Both the position numbers and the translations under genes were made by a program. The notes beneath the pieces are model-generated. The model was not told where the DNA came from, did not search any database, and saw only the letters and a program-made list of their open reading frames with translations. Positions 8,928 through 18,112 of a stretch of DNA of 64,000 nt are shown one piece after another. Position 1 is the first letter of the stretch. Every line of letters begins with the position of its first letter. The stretch is from positions 310,001 through 374,000 of the forward strand of contig NZ_JBJXCY010000002.1 in assembly GCF_046159835.1 (NCBI RefSeq), written 5' to 3'. The DNA is from JACKJK01 sp046159835 (GTDB taxonomy: Bacteria > Pseudomonadota > Alphaproteobacteria > Rhizobiales > Tepidamorphaceae).

Positions 8928-11900
8928 CGGTCGAACCCGGCCATCGGGTCGGTGCGCGGCCTGCGGCGTGTCTGCGAACTGGTGATGGGCGGCGGACCGA
9001 GCGGCAGCGGCTCCTGCAATTGCGGAACGGACGCCAACGGTGGCTCGAGCGCCAGCGAGTTTTGCGGAAGTTGCGGGTCGCCGCTCTCCGGGAACGGTGG
9101 CGGCTGGAAGCTGGCATTGCCGCCCGGCGGCGGCGCAATCTCGATGGGCTGGTTCAGCGCGGGCGGGCTCGTGTTCAGCGTTGTCGGTGGCGGCGGCGAA
9201 GGCGGCGAGGCCGGCGCCCGCTGGGACAACGCGTCCCGCGCGGCAGCCTGCGCTGCTGCCTCTGCGGCGGCAGCGGCCTCGCGTGCACGCGCTTCTTCCT
9301 CGGATCTGCGCTGTTCCTCGGCGCGGCGGGCGGCCTCTGCTTCACGCTGACGGCGTCTGCGTTCGACGGCCTCCCTGCGCTGGCGGTCCTGCTCCGCCTG
9401 CTCGACACTCTGGCGCGTTTCCAGCCGCCGCTTGATGAGCACGTCCAGTTCGCGCTGGATGCGTCCCCGGTCGTGGATATCGAGTTGCAGTTCTTCCAGC
9501 CGCGTCACTTCCTGCTCGAAGGCGCGGATGGTGAGATAGCCGATCAGCGGCGAGACGTCGAAACTGCGCTGCGGGTCGTCCAGCGGTCCTTCGAAAACGA
9601 TGCCGAATTCGCGCACCTGGTCCGGCGCGTCCGGGTCCGGCGGCGCGCGCACGCTCCAGGCCGAGTTCACCGTCATCTGGTTGAGATTGATCTGGCCCGT
9701 CACGAAGGAGGACAGCCCGTCGCCGTCGATGGCAAAGCGCGTCGCACGCGCAACCCCGCCGGCGACCGAAAACGTCATGTCGGCGCGCTCGAAATCAAGC
9801 GAGCCGAGATCGAGATAGGCAGCGAGCAGTTCTTCGGCACGCGCGGCGTCGATCTCCGCACCCCGGTCCGCCGCATCCACGATCCGGTTGAAGGCAACCG
9901 GCGAGAGACCCGAGAGGCTGCCATCGGTGACGCTGACCGCACCCTCGCCGCCAAGGCTTGCGACGATGGCCGAGAGCGACCGGCCGGTGCCGCCGAATGT
10001 CAGGTCGGCATCGAACGCGCCAGATGCGACCGGTCGTCCGTTGCGCTTCCAAACGATCTCGCCAAGACGGCCGCCTTCGATGCGCAGCCGCCCGTCTGCC
10101 GACAACATCCCGGACTGGGAGACCAGCGCCAGCGAACCGCGTGCCGAGCCGCCGAATACCCCGCCTTCGATGTTGTCGAGGCGCAGGCCGTCACCGCGTA
10201 CCGAAAGCGACGACGTCGCGCCGCTCAGCGTCAGGCCGGGCGCAAGTTCCAGCCGCTCGCTGCGCAGCTTGGTCGTCAGTTCCACGTGTTCGGGTAGCAC
10301 GACCGCGAACGGCGTCGCGCTGAAACCGTCCTCGTCGTCGTGGCTGAACCGGTCCGATCCGTAAATCAGCGCCAGCACACCGGGCAGCGATAGCGTGTCT
10401 CCGGAAAGCTCCGTCTCGATGTGGTGCGGACGCCCCTCGTTCCCGCGCGCGAAAGTGCCCTCGCCGCTGAGCCGTGACGTGCGTGCACCATCCTCGACGT
10501 CGAGAACGATCTCGCGGAGCGCGAACGGATTGCGGCCCGTCACTTCCATGGAAAGCTGCCCGGAAACCGGCGCAGTGCCAACGCGCGCCGAAGCCAGGTC
10601 CAGACCTGCGAGAAGTTCGGCGACGTCCTGCGTCTGCGTGCGGATCGCGAGATCCAGCGTGTGCGACCCGCCGCTGTCGAACCGTATCGTGCCTTCCACG
10701 GCCGAGTTGGACTCAAGCCCCGTCACGGTACCGTCGACGAAGAGCGCCTCAGTGGGGATGCCGTTCAGCGTCAGCGCGATGCGCGCCGGGTCCTGCGCGA
10801 GAAGTCCCGCCTCGAACCCGAGTTGCGCCATCAGGGCGGCTGCGGTTTCGGCCTGCACCTCGATCGTCGCGTCGAAATTCGCCTGAAGCGGATCGAGCGG
10901 CGAACCGTCGATGGAGCCGGTGACGTCGAGTGCAGAGCCTGCTGCCGTACCGGTCAGGGAAACCGCCATGCGCCCGTCCGCGGCATCGCCGTTGCGCATC
11001 TGCCCGGTCAGCTTGAGCGGGCTGAGCGCCTCGGCCCGCGCGGCGACAAGTTCCGACAGCCGGTCCAGTTCGAGCAGGCCGAGCATGGTGGCGGCGCCGT
11101 CGAGCGCCTGCGCATCGAAGTTGAAATCCAGCACCCCGTCCTGCGTGCCGCCGGCCAGCGAAAGCGCGCCTTTCGCCGATAGCCGCGCGCCGCCGAGGTC
11201 CGCAATCTGTAACGTCTTCAGGTCGAGTTCGCCATCGACCACGTGCGCGTCGATTTCCACGCCCCGCGCCTCGAAGGACGGCGCGGTGATGAGATCGCTT
11301 TTCAGTTTCAGCGAGACATCGGAAATGCGCTTGGAATCTTCCCCGGCATCCGCCTGGATACCTGACCACAGCGCCTTGAGCGCCTCGAACCGCAACCGCT
11401 CGCCGTCGAGCGATATGTCGGCGTAGCCCGGCTCCTGCGCATCCGCGAGCGCCACCGCCACCGAACCGCGCATCGGCTTGCCGTCGAGTGTCAGCGACAT
11501 GTTGTCGAGCGACAGCTTGCCCTGCGACACCATGATGTCGGAGCGCCCGTCGATGCTGCCCGCAAGCCACCCGGTATAAGGGCGCAGGTCCTCGCCAAGC
11601 CAGTCTGCGAATGCCTGCCCGCGTTCCGCAGCGATCCGCACCGCGCCGTCGAATATCAGCGCATCCTCGCCGTCCGTGCCGGGCACAAGGTCACCCGCAA
11701 GCCCGATGGTCGTGGAACCGGGGAAGGATGCGCTTGCCTGCGACACCTGCCACTGCTCGCCGGTCCACGCGACTTCCAGCGACACATCGTCGATGAGATT
11801 GCCTGACAGGACGACGCGGGTGAGGTCCACCCCGATGCGCCCGGGGATCGGCGGCGGGTTCTGCGACAGCGCGCCAATGCGCGACAGCACATCCGTCAGG

Positions 11901-12862
11901 TTCGCCGTGGCGGTCGTCTCGCCCTCGCCCTGCCCGCCGAGCGCCCGGTCGAGATCGGCCTGCCGCGCGCCCAGTACCGCGTCGAAGCGCGGGCGTTCCC
12001 CAAGGCTCAGCGAGCCTGCACCTTCCATCGTGAACTGCTTGTCGTCGGCACCGAAGCCGAGTGTCAGCGCAGAGAAGCGCACCTGCGTCGGGGTCGCTTC
12101 GGTATCGGCGCGAAAGACCCAGCGCCGCCCCGGTGCGTTGTCGTCCGCGATCCGTTCCATGCGGATGCGGCCGGCGAACTGGGCGATGCCATCCTCGATG
12201 CTCGACATGCCGTCGGCATCGAACGCGACCGGGTAGCCGCGCGGCGTCAGGCCCAGCTTGGTGCGAAGCTGCCCGTCCGAAGACCAGCGACCGGTCGCGA
12301 GCGTGAAGTCGACCTGCTCGCCCTGGTACTGAAAGGACCCGTCCCCCTTGTAGGGGCCATCGAGATTGGTGGCGCTGGCGGTGAAATCGACCTGGTCGAG
12401 CACCTGCTCGCCACCGGGGCCTTCCACGGTGATGCGGCTGTCGGCGACCTCGATGGATTCCAGCGTGAAATCGTCGTCGTCCTTCTGCGGACGCGGTGCG
12501 GCGAAACCGGTGAACGTGCCGTCCTCGCCGGCTGCAATGCGCAGCTCCGCGCCTTCGAGCCGCACGTGCTCGACCTTGATGTTGCCGGACATCAGCGGCG
12601 TCAGGTCCAGCCGCAGCACCAGCCCGTCTGCCTTGAAGCGCCCACCGGACCCGACCGTGACGTTGCTCGCCTCGACCTTCGGGCGCGGCAGAAGCCGGGC
12701 CGAGAGGTCGCCTTCGATGGAAACCGGCTGACCGAGAATGGCGGAGGCGCGATCCTCGAAGAAGCTGCGATACGAGCCCCAGTCGATGAAGAAAGGCGCT
12801 ACCAGCGCTGCGATCAATGCCGCCGCAATCGCGATCCCGATGCTCAGCAGAGCAGAGTTCAT
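8924..12862 (-). CDS. AsmA-family large envelope protein
   Basis: A 1312-residue protein anchored by one N-terminal membrane segment (about residues 4-27) and otherwise periplasmic. FFIDWGSYRSFFEDRASAILGQPVSIEGDL and RLLPRPKVEASNVTVG are typical of the AsmA family, whose long beta-rich grooves are thought to move or organise phospholipids between the two membranes. Near the end (about 1150-1245) is a strongly charged Arg/Glu/Ala-rich helix, probably a coiled coil, then a Pro-rich tail. The gene lies 30 bases after the upstream flavoprotein gene, so they may be cotranscribed. The AsmA assignment is firm; lipid transport is inferred from the family. Confidence 0.85.
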   Translation of the reverse strand: MNSALLSIGIAIAAALIAALVAPFFIDWGSYRSFFEDRASAILGQPVSIEGDLSARLLPRPKVEASNVTVGSGGRFKADGLVLRLDLTPLMSGNIKVEHVRLEGAELRIAAGEDGTFTGFAAPRPQKDDDDFTLESIEVADSRITVEGPGGEQVLDQVDFTASATNLDGPYKGDGSFQYQGEQVDFTLATGRWSSDGQLRTKLGLTPRGYPVAFDADGMSSIEDGIAQFAGRIRMERIADDNAPGRRWVFRADTEATPTQVRFSALTLGFGADDKQFTMEGAGSLSLGERPRFDAVLGARQADLDRALGGQGEGETTATANLTDVLSRIGALSQNPPPIPGRIGVDLTRVVLSGNLIDDVSLEVAWTGEQWQVSQASASFPGSTTIGLAGDLVPGTDGEDALIFDGAVRIAAERGQAFADWLGEDLRPYTGWLAGSIDGRSDIMVSQGKLSLDNMSLTLDGKPMRGSVAVALADAQEPGYADISLDGERLRFEALKALWSGIQADAGEDSKRISDVSLKLKSDLITAPSFEARGVEIDAHVVDGELDLKTLQIADLGGARLSAKGALSLAGGTQDGVLDFNFDAQALDGAATMLGLLELDRLSELVAARAEALSPLKLTGQMRNGDAADGRMAVSLTGTAAGSALDVTGSIDGSPLDPLQANFDATIEVQAETAAALMAQLGFEAGLLAQDPARIALTLNGIPTEALFVDGTVTGLESNSAVEGTIRFDSGGSHTLDLAIRTQTQDVAELLAGLDLASARVGTAPVSGQLSMEVTGRNPFALREIVLDVEDGARTSRLSGEGTFARGNEGRPHHIETELSGDTLSLPGVLALIYGSDRFSHDDEDGFSATPFAVVLPEHVELTTKLRSERLELAPGLTLSGATSSLSVRGDGLRLDNIEGGVFGGSARGSLALVSQSGMLSADGRLRIEGGRLGEIVWKRNGRPVASGAFDADLTFGGTGRSLSAIVASLGGEGAVSVTDGSLSGLSPVAFNRIVDAADRGAEIDAARAEELLAAYLDLGSLDFERADMTFSVAGGVARATRFAIDGDGLSSFVTGQINLNQMTVNSAWSVRAPPDPDAPDQVREFGIVFEGPLDDPQRSFDVSPLIGYLTIRAFEQEVTRLEELQLDIHDRGRIQRELDVLIKRRLETRQSVEQAEQDRQRREAVERRRRQREAEAARRAEEQRRSEEEARAREAAAAAEAAAQAAARDALSQRAPASPPSPPPPTTLNTSPPALNQPIEIAPPPGGNASFQPPPFPESGDPQLPQNSLALEPPLASVPQLQEPLPLGPPPITSSQTRRRPRTDPMAGFDR

Positions 12863-12892
12863 GGAGCTGTCGCCGTCCTTCCCGCTTCGGGG

Positions 12893-14356
12893 CTACTTGG
12901 TTGTGCGTCCGTCCGGCACGGTTCCCGGGATCTTGCCGAAGGGAAACAGCTTGCCCGGGTTGAACATGTTGGATGGATCGAGCGCCAGCTTGATGGCGGC
13001 CATGGCCTCGACCGCCGGATCGCCAAGCTCCCGAACCAGGTATTTCGTCTTGCCCTGCCCAACGCCATGTTCCCCGGTGCAGGTGCCGTCCATGTCCAGC
13101 GCGCGCTCGGCAAGCCGCTGCAGGAACCGTTCGGCGCGCGCGACTTCATTCGCGCTGTCCATGTCGACCAGCGGCAGGACGTGGAAATTGCCGTCTCCCA
13201 CGTGGCCGACGATGGGGGCGATGAAGCCGCTCTCCTCGATGTCGGCGATGGTTTCGGCAAGACATTCGGCCAGCCGCGAGACAGGCACGCAGACGTCCGT
13301 CGCGATTCCCTTCGCGCCGGGGCGCATCTGGAGCGCAGCCCAGTACGCATCGTGGCGGGCCTGCCAGAGCGCGTTGCGCTTTTCCGGCTCGCTCTCCCAC
13401 TTGAACTCGCCCGCTCCGAAGGAGTCCGCGATCTCGCCGAACTGGCGAACCTGGTCCTCAACGTGCGCCTGCGATCCGTGGAACTCGACGAACAATGTCG
13501 GCGCTTCCTCGAGGTTCAGCTTGGAATAGGCGTTGCAGGCGATGACCTGCGCGGTATCCAGTAACTCGATGCGGGCAATCGGAATGCCGCACTGGATCGT
13601 CGCGATGGTCGCGTTGCAGGCATCCTCGATGGACGAAAAGCAGCACACGCCGCCGGCAATCGTCTCCGGGATACCGTGCAGCTTGAGCGTCAGTTCGGTG
13701 ATGATGCCGAGCGTGCCTTCCGAACCGATCATCAGCCGGGTCAGGTCGTAACCGGCAGACGTCTTGCGCGCGCGCCGCGCGGTCGTCATCACGCGTCCAT
13801 CCGCCATCACCGCGCGCAGACTCAGCACGTTGTCCTTCATCGTGCCGTAGCGCACCGCGTTGGTGCCGGACGCGCGCGTCGCAGCCATGCCGCCGATGCT
13901 GGCATCCGCGCCCGGATCGATGGGAAAGAACAGGCCGGTGTCGCGCAGGTGGGTGTTCAGCGCCTTGCGCGTCACGCCGGGCTGGACAGTGCAATCGAGG
14001 TCTTCGGGCGAAACCGAGACAACCGCATTCATCGCCGAGGTGTCGACGGAGACGCCACCCATCGGTGCGTTGACCTGGCCTTCCAGCGAGGTGCCCGCGC
14101 CAAATGGAATGATCGGCAATCCGTGGGCGGCGCAGATCTTCACCACGTCGACGACCTCGTCCTCGCCCTGCGCGAAGACGACAGCGTCCGGCGGCTGGTT
14201 GGGATGCCACGTGGTGGTGTGGGCGTGCTGCTCGCGCACGGCATCGGCCTGCGAGACGCGGTTGTGAAACCGCTCCTGCAGCTGCTTCAGGCCGGCTTCA
14301 CGTGCCGATGTGTCACTGCCGGTCTGGCCGTTGGGCGTTGCCATTCTTGAACTCAC
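12893..14356 (-). CDS. FAD-linked oxidase, D-lactate dehydrogenase (cytochrome) type
   Basis: A 487-residue flavoprotein of the GlcD/Dld family that oxidises D-2-hydroxy acids such as D-lactate. The PP-loop FAD-binding motif is visible as IPFGAGTSLEGQVNAPMGG, followed by DPGADASIGGMAATRASGTNAVRYG, and the C-terminal FAD-linked oxidase domain contains VGHVGDGNFHVLPL and CTGEHGVGQGK, the family's metal/active-site region. A second ATG four codons in (MATPNGQ) could be the true start. It is divergent from the thioesterase gene. The exact substrate (D-lactate, glycolate or D-2-hydroxyglutarate) cannot be decided from sequence alone. Confidence 0.88.
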   Translation of the reverse strand: MSSRMATPNGQTGSDTSAREAGLKQLQERFHNRVSQADAVREQHAHTTTWHPNQPPDAVVFAQGEDEVVDVVKICAAHGLPIIPFGAGTSLEGQVNAPMGGVSVDTSAMNAVVSVSPEDLDCTVQPGVTRKALNTHLRDTGLFFPIDPGADASIGGMAATRASGTNAVRYGTMKDNVLSLRAVMADGRVMTTARRARKTSAGYDLTRLMIGSEGTLGIITELTLKLHGIPETIAGGVCCFSSIEDACNATIATIQCGIPIARIELLDTAQVIACNAYSKLNLEEAPTLFVEFHGSQAHVEDQVRQFGEIADSFGAGEFKWESEPEKRNALWQARHDAYWAALQMRPGAKGIATDVCVPVSRLAECLAETIADIEESGFIAPIVGHVGDGNFHVLPLVDMDSANEVARAERFLQRLAERALDMDGTCTGEHGVGQGKTKYLVRELGDPAVEAMAAIKLALDPSNMFNPGKLFPFGKIPGTVPDGRTTK

Positions 14357-14501
14357 CTCGAATACGCCGGATGATCGCCGAATTACCCGTAACGCTATCA
14401 GATCGGCGCTGGTGGGTCCAAGCAGTCAAACCAAGGAATCGGGCGATTTTACAGACCTTTGCGCACTGCGCGCGCGTTTCGCCCGGAGGAAGAAATCATA
14501 C

Positions 14502-15023
14502 ATGTCCCAGACCACGGTCGATTCCATGACGGACCCCGCCAAATACCCCGCCCCGTTCCGCTGCTGCGTGCAGGCGGTCGAGCCACAATGGATCGACTAT
14601 AACGGCCACCTCAACATGGCCTTCTACAACGTGCTGTTCGACCGCGCCTTCGACGAGGTGCTGCTCGCTGTCGGCCTCGGGCCGGAATACCTGTCGGCCT
14701 CCAACCACTCGACCTTCACCGCCGAGGCGCACGTCACCTACATCCAGGAAATCGGGTCCGGCGACGAGGTGACCGTCACGCTCCAGTTGCTGGATTTCGA
14801 CGAGAAGCGGATGCACACCTTCCAGGAAATGTACCTCGCCGACGGCACACTGGTTGCGACGTCAGAACAGATGTCGCTGCATGTGGACATGTCGGCCAAG
14901 AAGGTCGCGGCATACCCGCCGGAGATCACGGATCGCCTCACCGCCATGCGCCGCGCGCACGGCGAACTGCCCAACAAGCCGCAGGTCGGCCACGTCATCG
15001 GCATCCGCCGCAAGCCCCGCTAA
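14502..15023 (+). CDS. Hot-dog fold acyl-CoA thioesterase-like protein
   Basis: A 173-residue protein of the 4HBT-like hot-dog family. The landmark is QWIDYNGHLNMAFYNVLFDRAFD, in which the Asp-Tyr-Asn-Gly-His-Leu-Asn series marks thioesterases of this fold, followed by the long helix and FTAEAHVTYIQEI. The closest remembered relatives are betainyl-CoA/carnitine-degradation thioesterases, but no carnitine genes are nearby, so the substrate is open. The ATG at 14502 has GGAGGAAG upstream; the open frame further upstream has no ribosome binding site. The ClC gene starts 18 bases downstream. Confidence 0.82.
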   Translation: MSQTTVDSMTDPAKYPAPFRCCVQAVEPQWIDYNGHLNMAFYNVLFDRAFDEVLLAVGLGPEYLSASNHSTFTAEAHVTYIQEIGSGDEVTVTLQLLDFDEKRMHTFQEMYLADGTLVATSEQMSLHVDMSAKKVAAYPPEITDRLTAMRRAHGELPNKPQVGHVIGIRRKPR

Positions 15024-15041
15024 GGACGCCGCGCAGCCATC

Positions 15042-16697
15042 ATGGCCAACCCGTTCAGACCATTGCTCGACCTGCTGGCGGAAGCCTGGCGGCGGGTCGT
15101 CGTGTGGGCATCGCCGAACGTGCGCGAATTCCTGCGCTCGAAGATGCCCGCTGTCTGGACGCTGGCCATCATCGTCGGCATCGGCGTCTCGGTTGCTGCC
15201 ATCGGCTTCCGCCTGCTGATCGGCGTCCTGCAATGGCCATGGCTCGGCGACATGACGGAGTTCGTCGCCTCTGCCGCGCGCAACGTGCCGTGGTACTATG
15301 TCCTGCTCGCGCCGGCGGTGGGCGGGTTGATCGTCGGCGTGCTGATCGAGAAGCTCATGCCCGGCAAGCGCGCCGAGGGCGTCGCCGACGTGATCGAGGC
15401 GCGCGCCTTTGCCACCCGTCGGCTGGGCCTGCGCTCCGGCGTGACGACCGCACTCATATCGGCGATATCCATCGGCTCAGGCGCAAGTGCTGGCCGTGAA
15501 GGCCCGGTCGTGCATCTGGGCGGCGTCATCGCCACGACGCTGACGCGCGGCTTCCAGCTCCCCGAAGGCTCCAGCCGCATGTTGCTGGCAGCCGGTGTCT
15601 CCGCCGCCGTCTCGGCATCGTTCAATGCGCCCATCGCCGGCGTCCTGTTCGCCCACGAGGTGATCCTCGGCCACTACGCCATGTCGGCACTGGTGCCCAT
15701 CGTCATTTCCTCGGTGCTGGCGACCGTCGTGACGCGGGTATGGTTTGGCGACTATCCGGCCTTCTTCGTCCCGGAATACCAGATCACCTCCTACTGGGAG
15801 GTCCCGGCCTTCGTGCTGCTCGGCCTCACCTGCGCGGTCGTCGCCATCGTTTTCCAGTTCGCGCTGATCGGGACCGACTACCTAGCCCGCAACGTGAAGA
15901 TACGGCTCATGTTTCGCCCGATGATCGGCGGGTTGTTGGTCGGCGCAATCGGGCTGATCTTTCCCGAGATTCTCGGCGTCGGCTACGAGACGACCGACCT
16001 TGCCATGCGCCAGATGCTGCCGCTGGAACTGATGCTGACGCTGCTCGTCGCCAAGACGGCGGCAACCGCCATCACGCTCGCCAGTCGATTCGGCGGCGGC
16101 ATCTTCTCGCCCTCGCTATATCTCGGCGCGATGACAGGCGGCGCGTTCGGGCTGATGGCCGCGTCCGTCTTCCCCGACATGGCTTCGAGCGCGGGGCTCT
16201 ACTCCATTCTCGGGATGGGTGCGGTGGCGGCCTCTGTCCTCGGTGCGCCGGTTTCCACCATTGTCATCGTGTTCGAGCTGACCGGCGGCTACGCCATGAC
16301 GCTGGCGCTGCTGTTGACTGTCTCAATCTCCATCGGGCTGACGCAGGCCGTGCATGGCCGCAGCTACTTCCACTGGCAGCTGGAAAGCCGTGGCCTGTTC
16401 CTCGGCCAGGGCGCGCACAAGCGCATCGGGCGGCAGTTCCGCGTTCGCGACGTCATGCGCCATCTTGGCGAAGGCGAGGAGCAGGACCCGGTCGACGTGG
16501 AAGAGCTGGAAGCCTGGCTGACGCCGGAAGACACGCTGGAATCAGCGTTGCGCCGGTTCGACGAGGCCGGCAAGACGCGCGTCACGGTCGTCGATGAAAG
16601 CGAGATGACCCGTGTCGTCGGCTTCATCTACCAGGTCGATGTGCTGCGTCGCTTTACCGAAGAACTGATAGAGGCGGACAAGGAAGAACACCGCTAG
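15042..16697 (+). CDS. ClC-family chloride channel/transporter with CBS domain
   Basis: A 551-residue ClC protein with many membrane helices and one C-terminal CBS-like segment (about 465-545). The gating glutamate is present in GREGPVVHLGG (Glu153) and the chloride-site stretch is FNAPIAGVLFAHEV (194-207). Two features are odd. The GSGIP filter motif of E. coli ClcA is replaced by AEGVA (about 111-115), and the intracellular proton glutamate (Glu203 of ClcA) aligns with Val207. Loss of that residue is typical of ClC channels rather than Cl-/H+ exchangers, so a channel-like role is plausible. The gene is probably cotranscribed with the thioesterase. Confidence 0.88.
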   Translation: MANPFRPLLDLLAEAWRRVVVWASPNVREFLRSKMPAVWTLAIIVGIGVSVAAIGFRLLIGVLQWPWLGDMTEFVASAARNVPWYYVLLAPAVGGLIVGVLIEKLMPGKRAEGVADVIEARAFATRRLGLRSGVTTALISAISIGSGASAGREGPVVHLGGVIATTLTRGFQLPEGSSRMLLAAGVSAAVSASFNAPIAGVLFAHEVILGHYAMSALVPIVISSVLATVVTRVWFGDYPAFFVPEYQITSYWEVPAFVLLGLTCAVVAIVFQFALIGTDYLARNVKIRLMFRPMIGGLLVGAIGLIFPEILGVGYETTDLAMRQMLPLELMLTLLVAKTAATAITLASRFGGGIFSPSLYLGAMTGGAFGLMAASVFPDMASSAGLYSILGMGAVAASVLGAPVSTIVIVFELTGGYAMTLALLLTVSISIGLTQAVHGRSYFHWQLESRGLFLGQGAHKRIGRQFRVRDVMRHLGEGEEQDPVDVEELEAWLTPEDTLESALRRFDEAGKTRVTVVDESEMTRVVGFIYQVDVLRRFTEELIEADKEEHR

Positions 16698-16706
16698 GCG
16701 CGCGCC

Positions 16707-17756
16707 TCAGCCGACCGTGATGCCGACTCCGCCCAGCATGTGATCAACGCGCGCCTTCGCCGAATGATGGGCGCGGAAATGCGCGCGCGCGGCCAGCCCC
16801 ATGTCGGTAAGCTTGTCGCGCTGGATGAGCGCTTCCCGGATCGCCGCCGTCAACCCACCGCGTTCCGGATCGTAGATGACACCCGTCTCGCCGTGGCGGA
16901 ACGGCGCGTATTGCTCCACCGGGGCCCGGTTGATGAGCGGCACCGACCCCACGCCTGCCACCTCGTAATGGCGGAAGCAGTCGTGACCGAACCCGTGCGG
17001 TGACCACACCAGCCGCGCCTGCGCGCACTGCTTGTAGAAGTCCTCCAGCGGCAGCCGCCCGCTCGGCGATACGATGTCGAGGCCCTGCTCTCTCAGCGCT
17101 TCCAGTTCCTTCTGTCCGGTGTCGCGGATGGAGGAATTGTTGGCGCCCATGCCCGCGAAGAATACGTCCGTGGTCTTTTCCATCGGTTCGGGCAGAAGCT
17201 TCTCGTTCCACGGACGAAGCCCGAGCGAGATCGGGTGCATCTTGTCGATCAAGCGCCGGTAGCGTTCCTTCTTGCGAAACCGCGCCGTGGGCATGTCGTT
17301 GTGGATGGACCGCATGAATATCTGCCAGCGATCGAGCGGTATCTCACGCTTGTAGACGATGTCGGCCCGCTCCCACATCGGCAGCAGCGGCCGCGTGATG
17401 AAGGTTGAGTCCGACGGATCGTGCAGGACAAACGGAACATCGGCTGACCACCGCAGCACCCTGTCACCGAAAACGCGGGCCAGCGGCACGCCCCGCTTGA
17501 CCACGCGACGGTTGGCAACGAGCCGGGCCAGCGCGCCGAACCCCTCGCTGGCGCGCTCCGTTCCGCGTGACAGGAATATGCCGTCGATATTTGGGTCGCG
17601 AACCAGCGATATGATCTTCGGCAACCGCGCGGTCGTGAAGCTGAAGGTGCCGTCATCCTCTTCATCGAGCGGATCGGGATCCGTCGAGATGAACGTGGTC
17701 TGATCGGGATAGACGACCTTCACCAGAGGCTCACGACCCATTTCTATCAATCTCAT
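16707..17756 (-). CDS. Glycosyltransferase-like protein
   Basis: About 349 residues from the ATG at 17756. The C-terminal half resembles GT-B/CgeB-type glycosyltransferases: FYKQCAQARLVWSPHGFGHD, CFRHYEVAGVGSVPLINRAP and GETGVIYDP, the region that binds the donor nucleotide. No signal peptide or membrane segment. The start is uncertain: the frame is open to a GTG at 17960, but the extra 68 residues are Arg/Cys-rich and unlike protein, whereas GAGGA lies about 8 bases before the chosen ATG. It ends 9 bases from the convergent ClC gene. The acceptor and the polymer made are unknown; no polysaccharide cluster is visible. Confidence 0.65.
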   Translation of the reverse strand: MRLIEMGREPLVKVVYPDQTTFISTDPDPLDEEDDGTFSFTTARLPKIISLVRDPNIDGIFLSRGTERASEGFGALARLVANRRVVKRGVPLARVFGDRVLRWSADVPFVLHDPSDSTFITRPLLPMWERADIVYKREIPLDRWQIFMRSIHNDMPTARFRKKERYRRLIDKMHPISLGLRPWNEKLLPEPMEKTTDVFFAGMGANNSSIRDTGQKELEALREQGLDIVSPSGRLPLEDFYKQCAQARLVWSPHGFGHDCFRHYEVAGVGSVPLINRAPVEQYAPFRHGETGVIYDPERGGLTAAIREALIQRDKLTDMGLAARAHFRAHHSAKARVDHMLGGVGITVG

Positions 17757-17904
17757 CCAGACGTCCTCGTATCCGGTGCGGGCGCGCGCCTTTTCGCGAC
17801 CTGTCTGCACGCGACGCGTCCAACCGTCAACGCGATGCCGGGGCGGGCGGCACAGCACGTCGCTGAGCCGAGGATCACAACAGGTGCGAGGAGAAGAGAA
17901 ACAA

Positions 17905-17933
17905 TTGTGCAGCGCAGTAGACAAAACTATAAG
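17905..17933 (+). promoter_or_regulatory. Probable promoter of the Gly-rich protein gene
   Basis: TTGTGC (17905-17910) and TATAAG (17928-17933) are 17 bases apart. Transcription from here would give a leader of about 170 bases before the ATG at 18113. The stretch 17757-18070 otherwise holds no gene that I can support and is AT-richer than its surroundings. Confidence 0.4.
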
Positions 17934-18070
17934 CATCAACACATAACGTCGCCGGAGCACCTCGCCTGCACAGCAATTCCACTTTGTTTATTTTATTTGT
18001 AGTTGTCGCCGATACCTTCATTTAAGCAAGACTCTCCAGTATTCGGAACGATACGCGCCTGAAGCATTTG

Positions 18071-18106
18071 TCCTTTCGCAAAACCAATCAAACCAACGCG
18101 AAAGGA
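18071..18106 (+). promoter_or_regulatory. Inverted repeat covering the ribosome binding site
   Basis: TCCTTTCGC (18071-18079) and GCGAAAGGA (18098-18106) are perfect complements around an 18-base A/C-rich loop. The right arm contains the AAAGGA ribosome binding site of the gene starting at 18113. In RNA this nine-pair stem would hide the ribosome binding site, as in translational switches or RNA thermometers. The structure is read directly; regulation is inference. Confidence 0.5.
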
Positions 18107-18112
18107 AAGACG

